From the NCBI GenBank assembly GCA_028287745.1, contig JAQBPB010000021.1, positions 124,001 through 188,000 of the forward strand: 64,000 nucleotides of DNA, given 5' to 3'. A program made the position numbers and the translations under genes. Shown here in pieces: positions 25,573-33,972 of the stretch. The notes beneath the pieces were generated by a model. That model did no database searches, was not told where the DNA came from, and worked only from the letters and a program-made list of their open reading frames with translations. Numbering within the stretch: the stretch's first letter is position 1; every line of letters starts with the position of its first letter. The DNA is from Chloroflexota bacterium. Lineage in GTDB: Bacteria > Chloroflexota > Chloroflexia > Chloroheliales > Chloroheliaceae.

Positions 25573-25740
25573 AGTGGTTTACTCCTCCTAACAGCTATGG
25601 GTTAAGAAAAACTACTCTTAACCAGGCAAGCAAATGAGGACTTATTTAAAGTATACCACCATGTGTGTATTTTGCTGCATTTATTTGATGAAGTTCAAAT
25701 GGTTTCTGAAAGCTGTTTGATTGAGCTTTTTACTATGTCC

Positions 25741-25780
25741 TCTTAAGCGGTCGGTCGCAAGTTCGATCCTTACCGGGCGT
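25741..25780 (+). repeat. Partial tRNA-Arg copy, candidate att site
   Basis: This 40-base copy of the tRNA-Arg 3' half differs at 4 positions and cannot form a tRNA because the 5' half is missing. The sequence after it (ATTTTT) also matches the sequence after the intact tRNA. It is the likely distal boundary of the element. Confidence 0.75.
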
Positions 25781-26030
25781 ATTTTTACACCGAATTTTAA
25801 CCAATATTATAAACTCAATTCCATAAATCCATTCCAATTGTAACTGGATACTTTATAAGTTAAAATTTAACGATGCCAGCACTATAGCAATTTCTTTCAC
25901 CCATTGAATACCTCACCTGGTCGAAAAACTAAATTTCTCTGCCATGCCAGGCCCCAAAAGGCTGCCTCACTTCCTTTGCGATATTTCCGATTATCCACTT
26001 AAACAAGCTATTCATTTTGATGTTGCCTGC
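25781..26030. other. Non-coding gap after the att-like repeat
   Basis: Together with 25573-25740 this makes a 458-base stretch without a gene. Apart from the tRNA fragment I see no gene, promoter or hairpin in it; it is AT-rich and open frames are short. Confidence 0.5.
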
Positions 26031-27590
26031 TTAAACCTTCCTGTGTACGAAAGCAATCCAGTGGCTTAACTCCTTTCGTTCGAGCAGTTCTAGCCCGGCT
26101 TGCTGGAAGGCGGCGACGACCCCCTCCTCCCGGAATTCCGCGATGCCGCTGCTGAGAAGCAGGCCGCCGGGCCGGAGCGAGCCGGTTAATGCGCTCGATA
26201 GGTTAATCAGGTTGTCGGCAAAGATGTTGGCTAGTATCGCGTCAAAAGGCATGGCCTGGTCAAGTTCGGGCGGGCGCTGCTGCAGGTGCTCGGCGTAACT
26301 ATATGCTCCCTCGTAATCGTCTTTGAGGCCGAGCGAACCCCCTACCGGCACGACTTTACCTTCCAGGCCGTTTAGCCGCACGTTTTGCCGGGCTAACTCG
26401 ATGGCTTCTCGGTTGGCGTCCAGCGCCAGGACATAATTTGCGCCCAGGCTCGCCGCCGTAAGCGCCAGCGCCCCGCTGCCGGTCCCCAGGTCCAGCACTT
26501 TGGTATGCTCGGTAGGCTTGATCCACTTTTCAAGCAGTTCCAGGACCAAATGGGTGGTCGGGTGGATGTGCATTTCGCTGGGTCCAAAGCCTTTGACCGA
26601 CCGGGTGAATTTTATTACCAGGTCCTCCGGTTGCGGCTTGTAGTCGGAGCTGCCCGGTTCTTCTTTTACTATCTGCATGACCAGGCGGCGGCCAATGCGG
26701 TAGACTTCTTTGGACTGTTGATGCTCAAAGGGTTTGGCTTGTACCGCGCTGACCTCTTTTAACTCCAATTCCGGGACGGGCCTGACCAGGGTCAGGTCGC
26801 GCAGGGCTTGCTGTAGCGCTTGCAGGTTTGGCATGTTCTGTTCATTTTTAGGCAGGTAGGTTGTGATTACGACCGGCGCGGTTTCGTCTTCGATATCCTC
26901 ACCCAGCGGCCCGATTTTAATCGTTAAATTCACATTTACTTTGTCTCGGAAACCGTAACGTCCAAACAGGCGCACGATCAGCTTGCGCAGGGCCGGTTCT
27001 ACTTCCATTTTCACCTCAAGCCAGGTTGGGGTCAGCAAGTCATTACTGAGCGCAATAAAATCCGTGACCCGTTGGAAGGTTTGTTTGGTCAGCCACCAGC
27101 CTGGTTCCTCGGTGGGTGCCATAAAGAACATCTTCATGGCGGCCTTGTCGCGGTCCGAAACGTCGCCAAAAGGCAAGAAAATCGCTTCCAGGTCGGGAGC
27201 ATGCTCCAGCAGGGCCAGCAGGGCCAGGTGGAGGGCCGGGTTTTGCAGCGGCGGCAGTTCCGAAAGGGCCAGGTCGAGCAGCAGGCAGTCCAACCGGGCT
27301 TCCGTTTTCTCCTGGTCCAGCTTAAAATGGTACAGACCCTTCATGTCAGGTAAGGTCGGTCTGCCGATATAGCCGCCAAAGGCCGGGCCTTCCCAGGCTT
27401 CGTCCAACCTTTTCTTGAGGCGGGCCAGTTCGATTACACTAAGCTGGCGCTTTTCCGCCGGGCGCAGGCTTTCGGCCTGGGCGCTATCCAGCATGACCAC
27501 GCGTTCCCCCGCTCCGGCCCATTCCAGGGTAGTTTCCCTGATTTCTGCATATAATTCAGGCTTTTCGAACCAGCTATAAGCGCAAAACAT
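26031..27590 (-). CDS. PrmA-like methyltransferase with long N-terminal domain
   Basis: A 519-residue protein. The C-terminal 210 residues are a class I SAM methyltransferase most like ribosomal protein L11 methyltransferase: the SAM-binding loop VLDLGTGSGALAL, the acidic end of strand 2 (LALDAN), and the catalytic-site ILANIFADNL. The first 300 residues are not the usual PrmA substrate domain and I do not recognise them; they contain regularly spaced helical segments. The true target may therefore not be L11. The gene stands alone with ATG at 27590. Confidence 0.8.
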   Translation of the reverse strand: MFCAYSWFEKPELYAEIRETTLEWAGAGERVVMLDSAQAESLRPAEKRQLSVIELARLKKRLDEAWEGPAFGGYIGRPTLPDMKGLYHFKLDQEKTEARLDCLLLDLALSELPPLQNPALHLALLALLEHAPDLEAIFLPFGDVSDRDKAAMKMFFMAPTEEPGWWLTKQTFQRVTDFIALSNDLLTPTWLEVKMEVEPALRKLIVRLFGRYGFRDKVNVNLTIKIGPLGEDIEDETAPVVITTYLPKNEQNMPNLQALQQALRDLTLVRPVPELELKEVSAVQAKPFEHQQSKEVYRIGRRLVMQIVKEEPGSSDYKPQPEDLVIKFTRSVKGFGPSEMHIHPTTHLVLELLEKWIKPTEHTKVLDLGTGSGALALTAASLGANYVLALDANREAIELARQNVRLNGLEGKVVPVGGSLGLKDDYEGAYSYAEHLQQRPPELDQAMPFDAILANIFADNLINLSSALTGSLRPGGLLLSSGIAEFREEGVVAAFQQAGLELLERKELSHWIAFVHRKV

Positions 27591-28047
27591 TGGTTAGTTT
27601 CCCTATATTTCTTCAAATGGGTTTAAGATGACTTTTTGAACTTCTTTTCGAACCGGTTAAAAGACGGCCCAACTATAGATGCTCAAAGTTTTGTCAGGTG
27701 GTCAGGGTTAATTGTGCTTTTACAATACCAAATCATAAAAAAAAAGTGAAGTTAAAAGTTTCGAAAATAACACATTCTGTAACGTTTTCCGTAAGCTTGC
27801 TTTGCTACACTGGCTGTAGTTGAACCGTGGACGTACGTCTTTCTTACATCCCAATAACGTCTTTGCTATCGTCGTCGCTAAATCACTCAACTACTCTAGA
27901 TCACGTCCTGGCTCGCATTATTGGTGAGGAGACCCGGGCCACTGGGCTCCTTCCAATCGGTACGCGTAACAGGCATTATAAAACTATCGGAATAAAACGC
28001 AAAATGGCTGTAAGGGTGGCCAGCGGAAGTAAAATAAGAAAAAGGTT
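27591..28047. other. Gap before the response regulator gene
   Basis: A 457-base region with a nine-A run near 27740. A GTG-started frame (27827-28051) reads through it, but its composition does not look coding. I find no convincing hairpin; the next gene starts at TTG 28048. Confidence 0.5.
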
Positions 28048-28449
28048 TTGAGATTGACTACCCCTTTACTCAATCAGAAATGCCCGGTTGTGCTGGTTAT
28101 AGATAATGAACCGGCTATTGTTGAGATGCTCGAATTTTTGCTGGAAGATGACTATAACGTTTCCACCTGTCTCAATTCGGCGACCGCTATTCAACAGGCT
28201 ACTCTGATTCAGCCGGACCTGATCATCATGGATGTGATGATGCCCGCCCCGAACGGAGTCCAGGTCTTAAAGTGCCTGCGCCAGACTCCGGCCCTGGCCG
28301 ATGTACCGGTGATTTTAATGACTGCTAATTCTCGCCTGAATAATTGCGGCATAACCGAAAGTGAGCTGCCCGCCCTAAAAGCAACTTTTATCAACAAACC
28401 TTTTGATAATTATGAACTGCTTGATTTGATGAAAGACCTGGCGAAATAG
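28048..28449 (+). CDS. Single-domain response regulator
   Basis: A 133-residue receiver domain. Asp62 in IIMDVMMP is the phospho-acceptor; IDNEP near the start, LMTAN and NKPFD complete the active site. The first acidic residue pair is D-N-E rather than D-D-E. There is no output domain and no kinase nearby, so it is probably phosphorylated by a kinase encoded elsewhere. The start is TTG at 28048 with AAAAAGG upstream; a second TTG at 28054 is possible. Confidence 0.85.
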   Translation: MRLTTPLLNQKCPVVLVIDNEPAIVEMLEFLLEDDYNVSTCLNSATAIQQATLIQPDLIIMDVMMPAPNGVQVLKCLRQTPALADVPVILMTANSRLNNCGITESELPALKATFINKPFDNYELLDLMKDLAK

Positions 28450-28542
28450 ACCCTTTGCACGGCGGTTGCAGCGGTCCCGTGACCGGGTTTGAAGGAGCTT
28501 TGAACAATTTACGCTTTTCGTACGGCCTAAAATTTCGACGCT

Positions 28543-28576
28543 AAAACCGGGCGCACTCCAGGGTGCTTCCGGTTTT
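28543..28576 (+). terminator. Terminator after the response regulator
   Basis: AAAACCGG...CCGGTTTT with an inner GCGCAC/GGGTGC stem and TCCA loop, followed by T-rich sequence. It lies about 95 bases past the stop. Confidence 0.8.
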
Positions 28577-28731
28577 ATTTTGATAAATTTCTACTGCTAC
28601 CCACTAAATGTTGGGGGCGGAGCGGTACATATAGCTTATTTTGTATAATACTTATCCCAGGCGCTATTTCTTGACTTAAACTAACCGGAAGGGTAAACTC
28701 CTGCTGTTATGGATTATCAGCACTAGTAGAT

Positions 28732-29805
28732 TTGATAAAAGAGTTAATGAACCCACTTGTTAGATTGATTTTGGCGGTCGCGCTTGGGGTAGCCTGGTAC
28801 GCGGTAAGCCGGGCTTATGCCGCTGGGAGCCGGGTAAATAAGGAAGACCCGGCGGGCCTGGAACAGCGCCACCGGGTAACGGGAGGCTTGCGGGCTTTAG
28901 CCTTCTTCGGACTGGTCTGGTTTATTGCCAGTACGGCGGTGATTTTCATCTTTGGCCTGGTGATCGCGATAGTCGCGCCACCGGAAAACCGCAACTTTGG
29001 CGAGGGTTTCGCGGATATTATAAATTCCGCTTCCGGCGCAACCGGCCCCTTGAACCCTTTCAGCCTGTGGGGCGCTATTGGTACGATGGTGGCGACTATC
29101 GCGGCGGTCTGGATTTCCCAGCGGGTAGCCCGTGGGAAATCTATCCTGGACCTGGGCCTGCGGCCCTACCGGGAATTACCGCTGGACCTGCTGCTGGGTA
29201 TCTTCCTGGGACCGCTTTTATTCGCCATAATCTTCCAGCTTGAACAACTGTTGGGTTACATAGTCGGCAATCGCGGCCCGACCTTTAACTGGAGCCAATT
29301 GGCCCAGGCTTTTGCGATTTTTATCTGTGTGGCGGTCAGCGAAGAACTGGTAGTGCGCGGCTATTTCCTCCAGGTGCTAAACGAAGTCTGGGGCGGGGCC
29401 GTGAGCGTGGTGGTAACTTCACTGTTCTGGGGGTTTGCCCACCTGCTGAACCCGCGCGCGACAATGCTGGGCTCCTTGAATATTGTAGTGGCCGGTCTGA
29501 TTTTTGCTTACGCTTACTCCTTGACCGGCAAGCTCTGGCTGCCTATCGCGCTTCACTTTTCCTGGAACTTTGCCGAGGGCGCGATTTTTGGCTACCCGGT
29601 CAGCGGTTTCCCGGTCAGTGGGCCGGTTTTCGAACCTTTAGTAAACGGTCCGCAGGAAATGACCGGGGGTCTATTTGGACCCGAAGGCGGGCTTCTCTCG
29701 CTCCTGGCAATTCTAATTGGCGGCGTGATTTTGTACGGCTGGGATAAAATCAGGCGGCCACCCGGTCTTGAAAATACCGGTCCCGGCCCAAACGGCCAGC
29801 TATAG
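28732..29805 (+). CDS. CPBP intramembrane metalloprotease
   Basis: A 357-residue membrane protein of the CPBP (CAAX protease/bacteriocin-processing) family. The metal-binding motifs are Glu204-Glu205-x3-Arg209, His237 (WGFAH) and His275-x3-Asn279 (HFSWN). About seven to eight helices precede and follow them. Such proteases cut membrane-associated proteins or peptides. The start is TTG at 28732; an in-frame ATG at 28747 is equally possible because neither has a clear ribosome binding site. The alpha/beta hydrolase gene follows after 36 bases. Confidence 0.85.
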   Translation: MIKELMNPLVRLILAVALGVAWYAVSRAYAAGSRVNKEDPAGLEQRHRVTGGLRALAFFGLVWFIASTAVIFIFGLVIAIVAPPENRNFGEGFADIINSASGATGPLNPFSLWGAIGTMVATIAAVWISQRVARGKSILDLGLRPYRELPLDLLLGIFLGPLLFAIIFQLEQLLGYIVGNRGPTFNWSQLAQAFAIFICVAVSEELVVRGYFLQVLNEVWGGAVSVVVTSLFWGFAHLLNPRATMLGSLNIVVAGLIFAYAYSLTGKLWLPIALHFSWNFAEGAIFGYPVSGFPVSGPVFEPLVNGPQEMTGGLFGPEGGLLSLLAILIGGVILYGWDKIRRPPGLENTGPGPNGQL

Positions 29806-29841
29806 TTTTAATTTTGAAGTAGGACAACACAGGTAATTATT

Positions 29842-30756
29842 TTGGAAATCGGATCGTTAACTTTCGCCTCCACTGAGATTATCAGCGAGGCCCATAAACT
29901 GACCAACTCGCACGGCCAGACGCTGCACCTGCACGCCTGGCACGGGACGGTCCAACCGGATAAGGTCATGGTGATTGTCCACGGTATGGGTGGGCACGGC
30001 GCTTATTACGCGACCTCCCTGGCCCCTTCCGTTGTACCGGCCGGTGTGGCTATGTATGCCCCGGACTTGCGCGGTCACGGGCTGAGCGAAGGGCAGCGGG
30101 GCGATATTGAAAACTTCGACTATTTCCAGGATGATGTAACGACCACTGTGCGCTGGGTCCGGCAGCGCCATCCCGGCTTGCCGCTTTTCTTGCTGGGCGA
30201 GAGTATGGGTACGCCTATCGCTATTACCTATGCCGCTACCGCTCCCGCCGACGCCAGGCCGGATTTCCTGGCTTTAATTGCCTGTGTGGTCGCTCCGACC
30301 GTAAAACCGCGCCTGGATGAGATTTTACGCACCATCTATTACCTGGCCAGGGACCGCCGCCGCTGTGCCATCGCGATTACGGGCCGGGAAGAAGAAGGCA
30401 TTCGCGACGTGGAGTTTATAAAAATCCTCAAGGCGGACGAACTCTTTAACCGCAAAGTCAGCGTGCGCTTTCTCTCTAAAATGAGCCTGTTCATGCAGCG
30501 AGCCTCCCGGCTGTACCTGCGGCTGAATCTCCCGGTCTTTATGGCCCAGGGCGGCCGCGACTTCACGGTCAGGCACCGCCAGACCAGGGCTTTCTTTGCC
30601 CGTATCGCCACTACCGATAAGGAATTGCATTACTTCCCGGAAGCTTATCACGCCCTGCTTAACGACCCCGAAGCGCCTGAAGTGCGCAAGCGGCTGGTAG
30701 AATGGCTGAAACTTAAAGCTCAACAATATAATAGCGACCGGGTCAGTTTCCAATAG
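29842..30756 (+). CDS. Monoacylglycerol lipase-like alpha/beta hydrolase
   Basis: A 304-residue serine hydrolase. The oxyanion segment VHGMGGHG precedes the nucleophile elbow GESMG with Ser121; an Asp (GGRDF) and a His (EAYHALLND) complete the triad. The PDLRGHGLSEGQRG segment is typical of the monoacylglycerol lipase/lysophospholipase group. There is no signal peptide. The start is TTG at 29842. It follows the CPBP gene closely and probably shares its transcript. Confidence 0.85.
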   Translation: MEIGSLTFASTEIISEAHKLTNSHGQTLHLHAWHGTVQPDKVMVIVHGMGGHGAYYATSLAPSVVPAGVAMYAPDLRGHGLSEGQRGDIENFDYFQDDVTTTVRWVRQRHPGLPLFLLGESMGTPIAITYAATAPADARPDFLALIACVVAPTVKPRLDEILRTIYYLARDRRRCAIAITGREEEGIRDVEFIKILKADELFNRKVSVRFLSKMSLFMQRASRLYLRLNLPVFMAQGGRDFTVRHRQTRAFFARIATTDKELHYFPEAYHALLNDPEAPEVRKRLVEWLKLKAQQYNSDRVSFQ

Positions 30757-30847
30757 AACGCTAATCTGAATTTTGTTGCTTCGCCACTCCCTATCCTGGA
30801 TAATAGGTCCATTGTAGTATTTAGAATCTGGAAGGTTGTGGTTTTAG

Positions 30848-32479
30848 ATGTTCCAGGATACAGGGGATTTTCTCAACTTGCGGTTGAAGAGGTCCATTAA
30901 AAATTTAGGATTATTGATTGCCGGGTTGTTAATAGCGGGGCTGCTGGCCGCCTGCGGAAGTGATGACAGGGTTTTGCACCTTGCCACCAGTACGCCCGGA
31001 CCTGCCGCCCAGGCTGGCCTTACAGCGCCGCCTGCAGCTACACCAGAGGCCACGTCTACGGCCGGGACGGCCCCGGCTACCACGCCCGCTGCAACGTCTA
31101 CGGCTACCGTGGTAGCCACTCCTACCGCTGCGCCCACCAGCCCGCCCGCGCCCACAAATACACCCGCTCCGCCTACCAACTCACCCGCGCCCACTACCGG
31201 GCCTACGGCGCAACCTACCGCTAACGCTCCACCCGTAGAAGCCCCGGCCAAAATAGATGCCGCCGCCGAGTTAAAGGTAATCAGGGCAGCCTATGACGCT
31301 ATCAATCAGCATTTCTATACCCAGCCGGATACGGCGAAACTGGCCCAAAAGGGCCTGGAAGAAGCCGCCAGGATGCTGAATGTAGCTCCGCCGCCCGCGC
31401 TGGCCTGGAGTGACCCGGCTGCTAACTGGCAGCTATTTGAAGAGCAGTTCCAGCAGATGGCCGCTAAGACCCAGGTGCAACTGCCGCCGGGCGATGTGGC
31501 GCACCGGGTGGCCGGTGCCCTGGCCCTGGCCGTAGGCGATTTGCATACTTATTTCCTGGATAAGAAACGGACCGATACCATCCAGCGCATGGGCCGGGGC
31601 GATAACTCTACCGTCGGTTTCGGGTTGATGTTTGTGCAGTATCAAAACGGCTATTATGTCCAACGCTTCGTTACTGGCAGCCCCGGCCAGCTTGCGGGCG
31701 CCAAAGTGGGCGACCGGCTGCTCAAGTTTGATGGGGTAGACTTAAACGCGGCTAACTTCTCGCGACTGGCTAACGCCACCGAAGGTATGTCCTATGAATT
31801 TGTCTTTCAGCCCTGGGGCGGCGGCTCGCCGATAACGCGCACTATTGAATACAAACGCTACAAGGTTCCAACGGTCGAATGGCAGGTCCTAAAAGATCAT
31901 ATCGGCGTTATCACGATTAATGCTTTCCATCAGGATGTAGCGCTCCGACTGGACGAAGCCCTGGCGGCGGTCAAAGCCCAGGGTGCCGACAGCCTGGTGA
32001 TTGATTTGCGCTATAATGGCGGCGGCTACAATTTTGATAGAGTAGCCGGGCGCTTTGTAGCGAACGGTACGGTCCTGGGAAATTTCGTTAACCGGAAGGG
32101 TTCGTTCAACATAAAAGCCCGCTCCGAAGGCAAGCAGGTTAAACCGGCTTTGCCCCTGGTGGTGCTGATTGAACGCAACAGCGCTTCGGCCAGCGAGGTT
32201 TTCAGCCTGGCTATCCGCGACTTCCAGGCCGGAACACTTATGGGCGGTAAGAGCGCCGGTGCGATTGGGACGGTGGCCTATTGGCCGCTGGGTGATGGTA
32301 CTTCCCTGGCCGTCACAAACTCAGTCTATGAAAGCGTCAAAGGGGCCAGGCTGAACGGTGTCGGTATTACCCCGGATGTGCCGGTCACCCGGACTACCGA
32401 GGATATCTTGAGCGGACGCGACCCTCAACTTCAAGCGGCGGTCAGCCATCTTGAAGATAAATTTAAAGTTACTAATTAG
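30848..32479 (+). CDS. S41 C-terminal processing protease, lipoprotein
   Basis: A 543-residue secreted protease. A lipobox (LLAAC) sets Cys36 as the lipidated residue. A linker of about 90 residues rich in Thr, Pro and Ala follows, then a PDZ domain (about 255-330) and the S41 domain. Ser447 within NSASASE is the expected nucleophile and Lys468 (GGKSAG) the expected base. It would work at the outer membrane face, trimming proteins at their C-terminus. The first ATG leaves a long N-terminus before the signal helix, so the start may be later. Confidence 0.9.
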   Translation: MFQDTGDFLNLRLKRSIKNLGLLIAGLLIAGLLAACGSDDRVLHLATSTPGPAAQAGLTAPPAATPEATSTAGTAPATTPAATSTATVVATPTAAPTSPPAPTNTPAPPTNSPAPTTGPTAQPTANAPPVEAPAKIDAAAELKVIRAAYDAINQHFYTQPDTAKLAQKGLEEAARMLNVAPPPALAWSDPAANWQLFEEQFQQMAAKTQVQLPPGDVAHRVAGALALAVGDLHTYFLDKKRTDTIQRMGRGDNSTVGFGLMFVQYQNGYYVQRFVTGSPGQLAGAKVGDRLLKFDGVDLNAANFSRLANATEGMSYEFVFQPWGGGSPITRTIEYKRYKVPTVEWQVLKDHIGVITINAFHQDVALRLDEALAAVKAQGADSLVIDLRYNGGGYNFDRVAGRFVANGTVLGNFVNRKGSFNIKARSEGKQVKPALPLVVLIERNSASASEVFSLAIRDFQAGTLMGGKSAGAIGTVAYWPLGDGTSLAVTNSVYESVKGARLNGVGITPDVPVTRTTEDILSGRDPQLQAAVSHLEDKFKVTN

Positions 32480-32488
32480 GAAAAATTA

Positions 32489-33778
32489 GTGCGTCCTGTT
32501 TTCCCTCCTTTTGATTATAACGACCCGGCTGTTTTGCTGGCACGGCTCCGGGATGCTCTCCCGGAGTTGCACCGGGCGGCCCTCGAACTGGTTCTGGCAG
32601 CCGCCCCGGAGGTCTTTTTAGTCGGCGGTATTGTGCGGGATTTGCTGTTGAGCCGGGCAAATGCCGACCTGGACTTCGTTACCCTGGAGTACGCCCCCGG
32701 CGTGGTCCGGCGGCTGTTACCGCGTTTCGAAGGGTACTTTCCGGCTTATAAAGTTAAGATGGTAGAGCATAGCGCTTTTGGCACGGCCCGGCTGGACCTG
32801 GGCGACTCGCTTCATCTTGATTTTGCCACGGCCCGGCACGAAATCTACAGCCACCCGGCCGCCCTTCCCACGGTTTCTTTTCCGGCCACCCTGCTTGCAG
32901 ACCTGAAGCGGCGCGACTTTACTATCAATGCGCTGGCTCTATCGCCCGCACAGGGCCTATTAGACCCCTTTAACGGCCTGTCAGACCTGCGGGAAGGCTG
33001 GTTGCGGGTGTTGCACCCTGACAGCTTTGTGGACGACCCGACTCGCCTGGTACGCGGGGTCAGGTTCGCCGCCCGCCTGGGCTACGGTTTTGACCCGCAG
33101 ACCGCCCAGCTTTTTGAAACGGCCAACGCCCGAAACTATTTTGAATTGCTTACGCCCGAACGCAAGCGCAATGAACTGCGCCAGGTTCTTAAAGAATTGC
33201 GCCCGGTCAAAGGGCTGGCTTTGCTCCAGGCTTACGGGCTACTGGGCCACATTCACCCGGCCCTGACCTGGAACGAGGGACTGGACCGGGCCTTTAACCG
33301 GCTGGAGAGTGTCATCACCCGGCCCCAACCTTACGAATACCTGGCGGCCCTGCTGCACTTGCAGGGCGAGGCTAACGCCGCCGCTATCTTGAAGGGCCTG
33401 AATTTCGCCGGGTTAGAGGCGCAAATACCCCGCGAGGTCGCCCGGCTCTGGGAAGAAGTGCGGCCGGACCTGCGCCCCTCGCTCAAGAACAGCCGGCTTG
33501 ATAGCCTGCTCAAACCTTATAAACCGGAGTCATTGCGGCTATTTGAAGCGCTGCTGACGCTGGAAGAGCAGCGCGAACCGGTCCGCCGCTACCGGGAAGA
33601 AGTGCGGGGCCGTTCGCCACAGCTAACCGGCGATTACTTGCTGCAAATGGGTGTCCCGCCCGGCCCGGAAATAAGGGGCCTGTTAGGCGCGCTGCGGGCG
33701 GCGGTGCTTGACGGTGAAGTGGTTGGCCCGGCGGCCGAAGCGGCTTTTTTAGCGAAATTACTGGGACGGACAGCCTGA
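32489..33778 (+). CDS. CCA tRNA nucleotidyltransferase/poly(A) polymerase family
   Basis: A 429-residue class II nucleotidyltransferase. The active site is FLVGGIVRDLLL followed by DLDF, which supplies the catalytic carboxylates. The neck region RRDFTINALAL and the DPTRLVRGVRFAARLGY motif match tRNA CCA-adding enzymes. No HD phosphohydrolase motif is seen. tRNA-Arg here does not encode CCA, while tRNA-Val does, which fits a need for CCA addition. The start is GTG at 32489, 9 bases after the S41 stop. Confidence 0.9.
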   Translation: MRPVFPPFDYNDPAVLLARLRDALPELHRAALELVLAAAPEVFLVGGIVRDLLLSRANADLDFVTLEYAPGVVRRLLPRFEGYFPAYKVKMVEHSAFGTARLDLGDSLHLDFATARHEIYSHPAALPTVSFPATLLADLKRRDFTINALALSPAQGLLDPFNGLSDLREGWLRVLHPDSFVDDPTRLVRGVRFAARLGYGFDPQTAQLFETANARNYFELLTPERKRNELRQVLKELRPVKGLALLQAYGLLGHIHPALTWNEGLDRAFNRLESVITRPQPYEYLAALLHLQGEANAAAILKGLNFAGLEAQIPREVARLWEEVRPDLRPSLKNSRLDSLLKPYKPESLRLFEALLTLEEQREPVRRYREEVRGRSPQLTGDYLLQMGVPPGPEIRGLLGALRAAVLDGEVVGPAAEAAFLAKLLGRTA

Positions 33779-33790
33779 CTCGCCCAGAGT

Positions 33791-33799
33791 TTATCCACA
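33791..33799 (+). promoter_or_regulatory. Isolated DnaA box
   Basis: TTATCCACA, a perfect DnaA box, lies 12 bases past the nucleotidyltransferase stop. No second box is near, so it is probably a single regulatory or chance site. Confidence 0.4.
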
Positions 33800-33858
33800 A
33801 CCGGGCACCTATGGTGGACAGGGAATCATTTTACCGGGACTCAAGGCTAAAATAAGGT

Positions 33859-33887
33859 TTGACGCTACCGCTCAGGCCAACTATAAT
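33859..33887 (+). promoter_or_regulatory. Promoter of the J-domain gene
   Basis: TTGACG (33859-33864), a 17-base spacer and TATAAT (33882-33887), close to the sigma70 consensus. Confidence 0.75.
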
Positions 33888-33972
33888 TAAGAGTAAATTA
33901 TAAGCGTACTGCTTATTACTTTTAGACTAAATGCCCTTTTCTTATTAACTTATACCTGAGTGCCGGAAAAAT

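Larger units (their letters stand above)
23911..25780. mobile_element. Putative small integrated element at tRNA-Arg
   Basis: The tRNA-Arg sequence from the anticodon loop to the 3' end (23911-23950) recurs at 25741-25780 with 4 mismatches in 40 bases, including an exact 18-base core (23923-23940 and 25753-25770). This is the layout left when a tyrosine integrase inserts at a tRNA gene. The enclosed 1.8 kb carries a phosphotransferase gene, the decayed end of an SDR gene and non-coding sequence. No integrase is left, so the element is decayed or was moved in trans. Confidence 0.6.

Noticed and set aside
27827..28051. 74-codon frame before the second response regulator
   Set aside because: GTG start with no ribosome binding site, composition unlike neighbouring genes and no family match; its overlap with the TTG start of the next gene is probably chance.
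28500..28544. 14-codon frame with AAGGAG upstream, ending at the terminator
   Set aside because: Too short to support; the terminator hairpin explains the region.
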